Shown: positions 11,405 through 19,157 of the stretch, piece by piece
Position numbering within the stretch: the stretch's first letter is position 1
Layout of the letters: each line of letters begins with the position of its first letter
Assembly (NCBI RefSeq): GCF_013378075.1
Contig: NZ_CP051131.1
Location: 744,001 to 808,000, forward strand
DNA from: Parasphingopyxis algicola
Lineage (GTDB): Bacteria > Pseudomonadota > Alphaproteobacteria > Sphingomonadales > Sphingomonadaceae
Direction: 5' to 3'
DNA: 64,000 nt
Made by a program: the position numbers and the translations under genes
Notes under the pieces: model-generated
What the model was told of the DNA's origin: nothing
Seen by the model: only the letters and a program-made list of their open reading frames with translations
Database searches by the model: none

Positions 11405-12076
11405 ATGATGCACGGCGTGGCGAAAACCGCTGAACAGAACAGTCTCGGCGCGACGCTTTCCGGCATGATCGAAACCGACGGTTCGGCAGGCCGCCGCTAT
11501 GTCACTGGTGCCGAACTCAACAACGGCCGGGAAGCCGCCCGCAATCTGGCCGACGCTGTCCATTATCTCAGCATCCTGCATGGCCAGCATCCCGGTGTCG
11601 TCGAACTCGCCGCGATGAAGACCGCGCTGCCCGAAGCGCGCGCCTGGCTGGATCAGGCCGAACAGGGTTTTGCCCGCGAACGCCTTTTCCTCTCGCAACT
11701 CGTCGTCGCGGCCGGGCCGCTTCCCAGCACGCCCGGTCATGACAAGAGCGAAGCCGCGGTGCTCAGCCAGCGCCACGCGATCGAGACACTGGCCCGGTCC
11801 GAACGCACGGGCTGCGCGCTCGGCGCGGCGATCGCGCTGGTGCTGGACTGGCAGGCCATTCGCGCCGTGCTGATCGCGGCGGCCGAAAAGCTCGAGGTCG
11901 AGGCGCCCCGCTCCGCCCTGCCCGTCGACAGCGACACGCTGGAGCTCGCCGACGCGATCGGCGCCGATCCCGCGATCCAGCGCGCCATGGCCTTCGGAGC
12001 CGAGCAGATACTCGCCCAGCATCGCGGCCTGTGGAACCTGCTCGAAGCCCGCGAAGCCGCCCGCGATATCTGGTAG
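11405..12076 (+). CDS. Conserved hypothetical protein (DUF6975-like)
   Basis: This 223-residue, almost wholly helical, soluble protein has segments such as AARNLADAVHYLSILHGQHPG and AIGADPAIQRAMAFGAEQIL. It resembles a sphingomonad-restricted family that I recall as DUF6975, with no known activity. The first ATG of the ATG-ATG pair after GAAGGGAAGCTCAAG was chosen; an in-frame start 24 bases upstream lacks a ribosome site. It has no cysteine-rich, membrane or nucleotide-binding motif. It stands alone between rpoD and the MoxR-type ATPase gene. Confidence 0.75.
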   Translation: MMHGVAKTAEQNSLGATLSGMIETDGSAGRRYVTGAELNNGREAARNLADAVHYLSILHGQHPGVVELAAMKTALPEARAWLDQAEQGFARERLFLSQLVVAAGPLPSTPGHDKSEAAVLSQRHAIETLARSERTGCALGAAIALVLDWQAIRAVLIAAAEKLEVEAPRSALPVDSDTLELADAIGADPAIQRAMAFGAEQILAQHRGLWNLLEAREAARDIW

Positions 12077-12219
12077 GAAGCGGCGTCCACGCGCGCCAAT
12101 TTGAAAAGCTGACACTTCCGACGGTTGCAACGCGCAACCCTTCCGCCTATCGATGATCGCTTGACGTTAACGGAAAGGTCCCTCGCCGGGCCTGATGCAA
12201 GCCCAAGGAAGGACCGCGC

Positions 12220-13062
12220 GTGCGTTTTGACGGAACCAAGGACTATGTCGCCACCGATGATCTGAAGGTGGCGGTCAACGCAGCCGTGACCCTGCGCCGC
12301 CCGCTGCTCGTCAAGGGCGAACCGGGCACCGGCAAGACGGTGCTCGCGCACGAGATCGCCAAGGCGATCGACGCGCCGCTGATCGAGTGGAACATCAAGT
12401 CGACGACCAAGGCGCAGCAGGGCCTCTATGAGTATGACGCTGTGGCGCGGCTGCGCGACGGCCAGCTCGGCGACGAGCGCGTCCACGACATCGGCAACTA
12501 TATCAAGCGCGGCAAGCTGTGGGAGGCGTTCACCAGCGAGGAACTGCCCGTCCTGCTGATCGACGAAATCGACAAGGCCGATATCGAGTTCCCGAACGAC
12601 CTCCTCCAGGAGCTCGATCGGATGGAGTTCTACGTTTACGAGACGAAGGAAGAGATCGTCGCGAAAGAGCGGCCGATCGTCGTCATCACCTCGAACAACG
12701 AGAAAGAGCTGCCCGACGCCTTCCTGCGCCGCTGCTTCTTCCACTATATCAAATTCCCCGAGCGCGAGACGATGCAGGAAATCATCGACGTCCATTTCCC
12801 GGACATCCAGAAGATGCTCGTCTCCAAGGCGATGGACATCTTCTACGAGGTCCGCGACGTGCCGGGCCTCAAGAAGAAGCCGAGCACGAGCGAACTGCTC
12901 GACTGGCTGAAGCTGCTACTCCACGAGGACATGCCGCTCGAGGTGCTGACCTCGCGCGACCCGAAGAAGCTCATCCCGCCGCTCCACGGCGCGCTGCTGA
13001 AGAACGAGCAGGATGTGATGCTGTTCGAACGGCTCGCCTTTATGAGCCGGCGCGAAGGTTAG
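12220..13062 (+). CDS. MoxR-family AAA+ ATPase
   Basis: This 280-residue AAA+ ATPase has Walker A GEPGTGKTVLA near residue 32, Walker B VLLIDEIDKAD near residue 112, sensor 1 VVITSNNEKELPDAFLRRC and a C-terminal helical lid. MoxR-type ATPases act with VWA-domain proteins as chaperones that mature or activate enzyme complexes. The start is GTG, preceded by AAGGAAGGA. Its expected partner, a CoxE-like VWA protein, lies at 14820-16004 on the same strand, separated by a DUF817 gene and an oppositely oriented SDR gene. The client complex cannot be told from this window. Confidence 0.92.
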   Translation: MRFDGTKDYVATDDLKVAVNAAVTLRRPLLVKGEPGTGKTVLAHEIAKAIDAPLIEWNIKSTTKAQQGLYEYDAVARLRDGQLGDERVHDIGNYIKRGKLWEAFTSEELPVLLIDEIDKADIEFPNDLLQELDRMEFYVYETKEEIVAKERPIVVITSNNEKELPDAFLRRCFFHYIKFPERETMQEIIDVHFPDIQKMLVSKAMDIFYEVRDVPGLKKKPSTSELLDWLKLLLHEDMPLEVLTSRDPKKLIPPLHGALLKNEQDVMLFERLAFMSRREG

Positions 13063-13077
13063 AGAGGTTTTCCGCAG

Positions 13078-13932
13078 ATGGCGCCCGCCGGTAAAGGCGC
13101 CACCCGCTTCGCTCACATCCGCGCGCGCCTCGAGACGCTTGATTTCGAACGCCACTGGCAACGCCGGCTCTACGAATTCCTGCTATTCGGTTTCAAACAG
13201 GCCTGGGCCTGCCTGTTCGGCGGACTGATGCTGGCGCTGCTGCTCGGCACCTTCCTCTTCTATCCCGACAACGCCCCACTCACCCGCTATGATTTCCTGA
13301 CCCTGGCCGCGCTTGCGATCCAGGTCGCGATGCTCGCCTTCCGGCTCGAAACGCTGGACGAGGCCAAGGTCATCCTGATCTTCCACATCGTCGGCACGGT
13401 GATGGAGCTTTTCAAGACGGCAAACGGCTCCTGGCTCTATCCCGAAGCGAGCGTGTTGCGAATCGGTGAAGTCCCGCTCTTTTCCGGTTTCATGTACGCC
13501 GCGGTCGGCAGCTATATCGCGCGGATCTGGCGGATATTCGACTTCCGCTTCAGCCGCTATCCGCCGGTCTGGACGACCTATGCGCTGGCCGCCGCCATTT
13601 ACGTCAACTTTTTCGCGCATCACTGGCTGCCCGATATTCGCTACCTGCTGTTCGCGCTCACCGCCCTGCTCTTCTGGCGCTGCCGGATCTGGTTCCGACC
13701 CTGGCGGCGACCGCGCTGGATGCCGCTGCTCCTCGGCTGGCTGCTCGTCGCGCTCTTCATCTGGTTCGCCGAAAATATAGGCACCTTCGCCCGCGCCTGG
13801 ACCTATCCGGGACAGGAGGATGGCTGGGAGATGGTCTCGCTCGCCAAGCTCGGCAGCTGGTACCTTCTGATGATCATTTCTTTCGTGCTGGTCGCGATCG
13901 TCAACCGGCCGCGCGCGCCGGACGAGCCTTAG
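13078..13932 (+). CDS. DUF817 family integral membrane protein
   Basis: This 284-residue protein has about seven to eight membrane segments and the DUF817 features: an N-terminal amphipathic FERHWQRRLYEFLLFGFKQ, then the polar motif HIVGTVMELFKT, NGSWLYPE, and a late WFAENIGTFARAWTYPGQ before the last helix. Conserved polar residues inside the membrane suggest a transporter or membrane enzyme, but no function is established. It starts 15 bases after the ATPase gene with AGAGAGG upstream, so the two are likely cotranscribed. The end meets the oppositely oriented SDR gene with a 4-base overlap. Confidence 0.88.
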   Translation: MAPAGKGATRFAHIRARLETLDFERHWQRRLYEFLLFGFKQAWACLFGGLMLALLLGTFLFYPDNAPLTRYDFLTLAALAIQVAMLAFRLETLDEAKVILIFHIVGTVMELFKTANGSWLYPEASVLRIGEVPLFSGFMYAAVGSYIARIWRIFDFRFSRYPPVWTTYALAAAIYVNFFAHHWLPDIRYLLFALTALLFWRCRIWFRPWRRPRWMPLLLGWLLVALFIWFAENIGTFARAWTYPGQEDGWEMVSLAKLGSWYLLMIISFVLVAIVNRPRAPDEP

Positions 13933-14648
13933 TGCAGCACCAGCCCGCCATCGATCACGATCGACTGGCCGGTCACATAGCTCGCCGCATCCGAGGCCAG
14001 GAACAGGATCACCGACGCCACTTCCGACGGTTCGGCGAAACGGCGCATCGGGACGGTGCGCAGCAGCTTCTTCTTGAGGTCTTCATTCTGGTCGACGCCC
14101 GCCGTCATCCGCGTCCGGATAAAGCCCGGCGCGACCATGTTGGAGCGCACGCCCTGCTCGGCCCAGGCATCGCCCTGGGCGCGGGTCAGTCCGAGCAGCG
14201 CCGTCTTGCTCGTCGTATAGGCCGGGGCCTTCGGATAGCTGAGGAACGACGCGCAGGATCCGACATTGACGACCGCGCCGCCCTCCCCCGCCCTGAGCAG
14301 CGGCAGCAGCCGTTCCGACAAATCGTGCACGGCGATCAGATTGACCTCCAATCCGCGCCGAAACGCGTCCATCTCGAACTCGTTCGACCCGCCAGACTGG
14401 CCGGCATTGTTGACGAGGACGTCGAGCGCCTCGATCCCCTCGCACAGCGCCGCGCGCTGGTCCGGATCGCTCATCTCGCAACGGACATAGGCGAAAGCGG
14501 ACAGATCGTCCGCATAGTCGGACGGATCGGCCCGCGTGCCGGTAATCGTCACATCCGCGCCCGCATCGGCAAACGCCCGTGCCGTCGCCAGCCCGATTCC
14601 CTGGCTGCCGCCCGTCACCAGCATCGATTTTCCCGAGAAACCGCCCAT
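13929..14648 (-). CDS. SDR family oxidoreductase
   Basis: This is a 239-residue classical short-chain dehydrogenase/reductase. It has the Rossmann motif TGGSQGIG near residue 11, NNAG near residue 80, a catalytic Ser in the VGSCASF segment, YTTSK (the Tyr-x3-Lys pair) near residue 139, and a C-terminal YVTGQSIVIDGG. The chosen ATG follows AGGGGCAGGGG; longer in-frame starts (14666, 14705) add residues before the strand that opens the fold. The substrate cannot be read from sequence. It runs against its neighbours, so it is transcribed on its own within the MoxR/VWA region. Confidence 0.9.
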   Translation of the reverse strand: MGGFSGKSMLVTGGSQGIGLATARAFADAGADVTITGTRADPSDYADDLSAFAYVRCEMSDPDQRAALCEGIEALDVLVNNAGQSGGSNEFEMDAFRRGLEVNLIAVHDLSERLLPLLRAGEGGAVVNVGSCASFLSYPKAPAYTTSKTALLGLTRAQGDAWAEQGVRSNMVAPGFIRTRMTAGVDQNEDLKKKLLRTVPMRRFAEPSEVASVILFLASDAASYVTGQSIVIDGGLVLH

Positions 14649-14819
14649 GACCCCTGCCCCTTTCATGTCCCGATTGTACTTTCCTACTCTCGCCCAATCT
14701 GTCATGCTTTACGAGCGCGTCAACCTGAACCTGTGGCAATGAAAGGGCTCGTGCGCGCGGAGGCGGGACTTCTTGTGACAACCCGCTCAATAGACGAATT
14801 ATATCAATAGGTTAGAAAA

Positions 14820-16004
14820 ATGTTCTTTTCCTTTGTCGACGAACTCCGGACCGCCGGCATCCCGGCCAGCCTGAAGGAGCATCTGACCCTGCTCGATGCG
14901 CTCGACAAGGATGTGATCGAGCGGACGCCCAACGAATTCTACTATCTCGCCCGGGCGACCTTCGTGAAGGACGAGGGCCTGCTCGACCGGTTCGACCAAG
15001 TGTTTGCGAAGGTCTTCAAGGGCATCGAAACGACCTATGGCGAAGACGCCGTCGAACTTCCCGAAGACTGGCTTCGCGCGGTGGCCGAGAAATATCTTTC
15101 CGAAGAGGAAATGGCCGAGATCGAGAAGCTCGGTTCCTGGGAAGAGATTATGGAGACGCTCAAGGAGCGGCTCGAGGAACAGCAGAAGCGCCATGAGGGC
15201 GGCAACAAATGGATCGGTACTGGCGGCACCTCGCCCTACGGAAACAGCGGCTACAATCCCGAAGGCGTGCGGATCGGCGGCAAAGGCAAGCATGGCAAGG
15301 CCGTGAAAGTCTGGGAAAAGCGCGAGTTCCAGAATCTCGATTCGACCAAGGAACTCGGCACCCGCAACATCAAGGTCGCGCTGCGGCGCCTCCGCAAGTT
15401 CGCGCGCGACGGCGCGCAGGACGAGCTCGACATCAAGTCGACGATCGACGGCACCGCGCGCAAGGGCTGGCTCGACATCCATATGCGCGCCGAACGCCGT
15501 AACGCGATCAAGGTGTTGCTCTTCCTCGATGTCGGCGGCTCGATGGATCCGCATATCAAGCTGTGCGAGGAGCTGTTCAGCGCGGCGACCACCGAATTCA
15601 AGAATCTCGAATTCTTCTATTTCCACAACTGCCCCTATGAAGGGCTGTGGAAGGACAATCACCGCCGCTTTTCCGAGCGGACGCCGACCTGGGATGTGCT
15701 TCACAAATTCGGTCATGACTATAAGCTGGTGTTCGTCGGCGATGCTTCGATGAGCCCCTATGAGATTACCCATCCGGGCGGTTCGGTCGAGCATTTCAAC
15801 GAGGAGGCCGGCGCCACCTGGATGCACCGGCTGACCAACACCTATCCGGCCGCGGCCTGGCTCAACCCGGTCCCCGAAGCGCAATGGGGCTATTCGCAGA
15901 GCACGAAGGTCATCCGCGAACTCATGAACGATCGCATGTACCCGCTGACCCTGGACGGCCTCGACGACGCGATGCGGGAGCTGACGCGCAAGCACGGGAA
16001 TTGA
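14820..16004 (+). CDS. CoxE-like VWA domain protein
   Basis: This 394-residue protein of the CoxE/VWA-containing family functions with MoxR ATPases. The N-terminal half (FSFVDELRTAGIPASLKEH) is the typical CoxE helical region and the C-terminal half is a von Willebrand A-like fold. The metal site is altered: LFLDVGGSMDPH replaces the usual DxSxS, with Gly at the first Ser. A glycine-rich linker (GTGGTSPYGNSGYNPEG) lies near residue 140. An adjacent small membrane gene overlaps its stop (TGATG). With the ATPase at 12220 it probably forms a chaperone pair for an unidentified client. Confidence 0.9.
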   Translation: MFFSFVDELRTAGIPASLKEHLTLLDALDKDVIERTPNEFYYLARATFVKDEGLLDRFDQVFAKVFKGIETTYGEDAVELPEDWLRAVAEKYLSEEEMAEIEKLGSWEEIMETLKERLEEQQKRHEGGNKWIGTGGTSPYGNSGYNPEGVRIGGKGKHGKAVKVWEKREFQNLDSTKELGTRNIKVALRRLRKFARDGAQDELDIKSTIDGTARKGWLDIHMRAERRNAIKVLLFLDVGGSMDPHIKLCEELFSAATTEFKNLEFFYFHNCPYEGLWKDNHRRFSERTPTWDVLHKFGHDYKLVFVGDASMSPYEITHPGGSVEHFNEEAGATWMHRLTNTYPAAAWLNPVPEAQWGYSQSTKVIRELMNDRMYPLTLDGLDDAMRELTRKHGN

Positions 16005-16405
16005 TGCTGCGATCGCTCGCAAAGGGTGCGGTCGTGTCGGCCGGCGCGGCGGTCGCCGGCCTTATCGCCGGCAACGCCCTTTTCCCGCCCGAACCGTCGC
16101 GATCGGCGATCGACGCCCTCCCCTTTACGCTGATCGGGGCGTTCCTGATCCTCTGGCCATCTCATGCGCTGCTCCGGAAGAGGATCGGCGCACGTATCGT
16201 CCGATATGCGGTGCTGGCGGTTGCCGGATTCGTGGCGGGTGGCGCATTACTGGGGCTGACGCTCGCATTCGCAGGAGTATCGCATCCCAAAACGCTCGAT
16301 CTAGCATTGATCGGCGCGAGCTATGGGGGCCTTACGGCGCTGTTCTGGGCATTGTTCGATTGGGCTATAATGCGCGCGTCGGCATCGATGAGACGGTCGA
16401 GGTAG
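16004..16405 (+). CDS. Small integral membrane protein, unknown function
   Basis: This 133-residue protein has four predicted membrane segments: an N-terminal Gly/Ala-rich one (AAVAGLIAGNALF), then LIGAFLILWPSHALL, AVLAVAGFVAGGALLGLTLAF and IGASYGGLTALFWALFDWA. The start overlaps the stop of the VWA gene as TGATG, suggesting translational coupling; a longer in-frame start would lie deep inside the VWA gene. I recognise no family. Nothing follows it but the decayed methyltransferase. Confidence 0.7.
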   Translation: MLRSLAKGAVVSAGAAVAGLIAGNALFPPEPSRSAIDALPFTLIGAFLILWPSHALLRKRIGARIVRYAVLAVAGFVAGGALLGLTLAFAGVSHPKTLDLALIGASYGGLTALFWALFDWAIMRASASMRRSR

Positions 16406-16442
16406 AGGGATTTCGAGTCGCGCCCGAAACCGGGAGGTCGAA

Positions 16443-17260
16443 ATGGATGATGAAACCAAATAGGCGAAGGAAAAGGCCAGAGCCACCTATGACGCGGCGG
16501 CCGACCGGTTCGAAGAACCGCCGCTCGGCTTCTGGTCGCGCATAGGATCGCGAACGGTAGAGCGCCTCCAACTGGCCGATGGAGCAGAGATGCTCGACAT
16601 CGGCTGCGGCGCTGGCGCCTCTGCGCTGCCCGCAGCGCGGGCCGTGGGCCAAGATGGCAGGGTCGTCGGCATCGATCTGTCCGGCGAGCTGTTGGAGATA
16701 GCCCGCCGCAGAGCTGCCGCCGATGGTTTGGAGAACACCGAATTCCGCGTTGGCGATATGACGGCGCTCGATTACGCCGACGGACGCTTCGACACGGTGA
16801 TCAGCGTCTTCTCGATCTTCTTCGTGCCGGACATGGAAGCGTGGTCGCCGAGCTGTGGCGGATGGTGCGGCCCGGCGGCCGGCTTGCGATTACGACATGG
16901 GGACCGGATATCTTCGAGCCCGTATACAGCCGCTGGCTCGATGCGCTCAAGCGCGAGCGGCCCGATCTGCACAGTGCGTTCAACCCATGGGACCGGATCA
17001 CCGACGTGGAATCGGTGCGACAATTGCTGCTGGACGGCGGCACTACCGAGCCCGAAGTCGTAGCAGAGAACAGCGTGCAGCCGCTGCGCTCACCGGAAGA
17101 CTGGTGGACGATCGCGCTCGGCTCCGGCTTGCGCTGGTCGATCGACGCGATGGACGTGGCGACCCGGGATCGGGTGAAGACGGATAATCTAGACTGGATC
17201 GCCGAGAACCGGGTAACCGAAGTGGCGACCAATGCGATTTACGCCGTGGCGCTCAAATAG
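16443..17260 (+). pseudogene. SAM-dependent methyltransferase, broken by an amber codon and a frameshift
   Basis: Joined across its lesions this is a class I methyltransferase of about 270 residues: a start MDDETK after GGGAGGTCGAA, then AKEKARATYDAAADRF, motif I MLDIGCGAGASALP, GIDLSGELLEIARRRA and DMTALDY. It continues after the shift as AELWRMVRPGGRLAITTWG to a normal C-terminus. Codon 7 (16461-16463) is TAG, one transition from CAG. Near 16838 one base, probably a G, is missing, so the reading changes frame between FVPDMEA and VAELW. Everything else is intact, so inactivation looks recent. Two sequencing errors are the alternative. Confidence 0.85.
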
Positions 17261-17268
17261 CGGCAGAT

Positions 17269-18474
17269 TCAATAGCGCAACACTGGCGCGCGGACTTTCT
17301 GCCAGGCCAGCTCGTCGGGCTGGGTCAGCGCGTCCAGATCGCCGGGCTCCGCCGCTCCGTCATCGACCCATTCGCGCAGCAGCGGGCTGCCGTTGATCAC
17401 GTCGATGGCGAGGACGTCGTCGGTATATTCATATTTGAAATCCGTGCTGCGCCAGATCGCATAGTCCGGATAGAGACGCCGGATCGCCTTGAAGGCGAGC
17501 GCCTGGAGCCGCCACGGCTTGAACGCCTGATGATCGTAGAAATCGCCCTCGGGATGGATCTGCACGCCATGGCACAGCGTCCCGGCATGTTTGTGGAAGG
17601 TCGGCTCGAACCAGATTTCGCGCAACTTGCAACCCGTAAGCCAGTCGGGCGCGAGCCGCTCCATCTCGGCCAGTATGGATCGGGCATCGATATCGGGCGC
17701 GCCGAACAGTTCGAGCGGCCGCGTCGTCCCCCTGCCCTCGCTCAGTGTCGTTCCTTCGAGCATCACCGTGCCCGCATAGGCGCGCGCCATCCAAAGATTG
17801 GCAGCGTTGGGGCTGGGATTGATCCAGAGCCGATCGCCGAGCGGCCAGCCGAAGCCCGGCGCCGCATCCGGCTGCCAGCCGTCCATCTCGATCACGCGGC
17901 AATCGACATCGATACCGAGATGATCGACGAACCAGCGCCCCATCTCGCCCAGAGTCAGTCCGTGCCGCATCGGCATCGGCCCCGCCCCCACGAAACTTTC
18001 CCAGCCCTCGCGCAGGGTCAGGCCCTCGACGGGGCGCCCCGCCGGATTCGGCCTGTCGAGCACCCAGACGGACTTGCCATGCTCCGCCGCCGCTTCGAGC
18101 ATGTACCGCAGCGTCGTAACGAAGGTGTAGATCCGGCACCCCAGATCCTGGAGGTCGATCAGCACCGTGTCGAACGTTCCCATCGATTGCCCGGTCGGGC
18201 GGCGCACTTCGCCATAGAGGCTGAATAGCGGGATGCCGTATACCGGGTCGGTCTCGTCCTCGGTCTCGACCATATTGTCCTGCTTGTCGCCCTTGATCCC
18301 GTGTTGCGGGCCAAAGGCGGCGGTCACGTTTATACCGGCGGCAATCAACGCATCGAGACTGTGCGACAGGTCAGCGGTCACAGACGCCGGATGCGCGAGC
18401 AGCGCCACGCGCTGCCCCTCCAGCGGCTTGCGGAGTTCCCGGTCCTTGAGGAGGCGATCGATACCGAACTTCAT
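17269..18474 (-). CDS. DUF1343 / NamZ-like exo-beta-N-acetylmuramidase
   Basis: This 401-residue protein of the DUF1343 family has as its characterised member NamZ, which releases MurNAc from the non-reducing end of peptidoglycan fragments. Family landmarks are LLAHPASVTADLSHSLDAL, FGPQHGIKGDKQDNM, LQDLGCRIYTF, WVLDRPNPAGRPVEG, PMRHGLTLGEM, LEGTTLSEGRGTTRPLELFGAP and FEPTFHKHAGTLCHGVQIH. No signal peptide is visible, so it may act in the cytoplasm unlike secreted homologues. The ATG overlaps the stop of the DOMON-like gene (ATGA); an upstream in-frame start would lie inside that gene. Product MurNAc would be a substrate for AmgK and MurU encoded at 50286-52048. Confidence 0.9.
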   Translation of the reverse strand: MKFGIDRLLKDRELRKPLEGQRVALLAHPASVTADLSHSLDALIAAGINVTAAFGPQHGIKGDKQDNMVETEDETDPVYGIPLFSLYGEVRRPTGQSMGTFDTVLIDLQDLGCRIYTFVTTLRYMLEAAAEHGKSVWVLDRPNPAGRPVEGLTLREGWESFVGAGPMPMRHGLTLGEMGRWFVDHLGIDVDCRVIEMDGWQPDAAPGFGWPLGDRLWINPSPNAANLWMARAYAGTVMLEGTTLSEGRGTTRPLELFGAPDIDARSILAEMERLAPDWLTGCKLREIWFEPTFHKHAGTLCHGVQIHPEGDFYDHQAFKPWRLQALAFKAIRRLYPDYAIWRSTDFKYEYTDDVLAIDVINGSPLLREWVDDGAAEPGDLDALTQPDELAWQKVRAPVLRY

Positions 18475-19019
18475 GCAGCCTCCGGTGGCGTCAATCGCGC
18501 GGCAAAGCAATCCTCATGGTGGAATTCCGGGTCGCCCTCAGGATGCCGATAGCCCCAATAAGTCTTGTTCTCGTCGGCATCGACAATGATCGCCGAAATT
18601 GCCGCTGGCATTGTTGGATAAATGCGATCGGCCGGGAGCACGACATCGACTTCGAGTGCGAAGTAGCTGTCGCCTGCGTCGAGCGGCGCGATCGCCGGAT
18701 CGGACGGCACCTCGAGATCATGCGCGCCGTCGCGGAAGTCGCAAAAGCCATATGCCGCCCATCGACCGGATGGAGAAAAGTTGAACTCGCAATACGGTGC
18801 TGCGCAGGGCTCTTTCAGGAACAGCTCGAAGCAGGTGGTTTTCCAGAGGTCGTCCATGCGCTCCGGCTTGGCCGGGTCTGGAATAAAGAGCCGATCGACC
18901 GGGCAATCGACGAAATAGCGCAGCCAGAGCGTGTCGCGCGATTTCCATTCATGCGCCACTTCAATGCCCCGGATAAGTTTGCTCGGGGTATCGGGATGTC
19001 GTTGCAGGCTAAAGGTCAT
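18471..19019 (-). CDS. DOMON-like domain protein
   Basis: This 182-residue soluble protein resembles the DOMON-like family found in sphingomonads, a beta-sandwich related to carbohydrate- or haem-binding domains. It is rich in aromatic residues and strands (LWLRYFVDCPVDRLFIP, ELFLKEPCAAPYCEFNFSP, WGYRHPEGDPEFHHEDCF). A His/Glu cluster lies near the C-terminus. No signal peptide is seen. Coupled by ATGA to the NamZ-like gene, it may take part in sugar or peptidoglycan handling, which is inference from context only. Confidence 0.8.
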   Translation of the reverse strand: MTFSLQRHPDTPSKLIRGIEVAHEWKSRDTLWLRYFVDCPVDRLFIPDPAKPERMDDLWKTTCFELFLKEPCAAPYCEFNFSPSGRWAAYGFCDFRDGAHDLEVPSDPAIAPLDAGDSYFALEVDVVLPADRIYPTMPAAISAIIVDADENKTYWGYRHPEGDPEFHHEDCFAARLTPPEAA

Positions 19020-19025
19020 GGCACT

Positions 19026-19112
19026 CCGCTTGTCCTGAGCTTGCCGGAGGACTGTTCTTATTTTTGAGCGTTAGAAGAAGGGACAGGGCTTCGACAAGCT
19101 CAGCCCATACGG
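19026..19112. repeat. Inverted pair of REP-like elements upstream of tyrS
   Basis: Two copies of a 27-base element with core CAAGCTCAG lie in inverted orientation, 33 bases apart: 19026-19052 and 19086-19112. About 19 of 27 positions agree. The consensus around CTTCGACAAGCTCAG is a widely scattered intergenic repeat in proteobacterial genomes. The pair fills most of the divergent gap between the DOMON-like gene and tyrS. Confidence 0.75.
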
Positions 19113-19157
19113 TTTTGGTAGAAGCTGCCCCATCCCCATGCTAACGGCCCGTCCAAC

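Noticed and set aside
16590-17063. A functional 157-residue methyltransferase starting at MLDIGCGAG
   Set aside because: This start would delete the N-terminal helix, and the frame degenerates into unrelated sequence after residue 83, while homology continues in another frame. It is part of a pseudogene.
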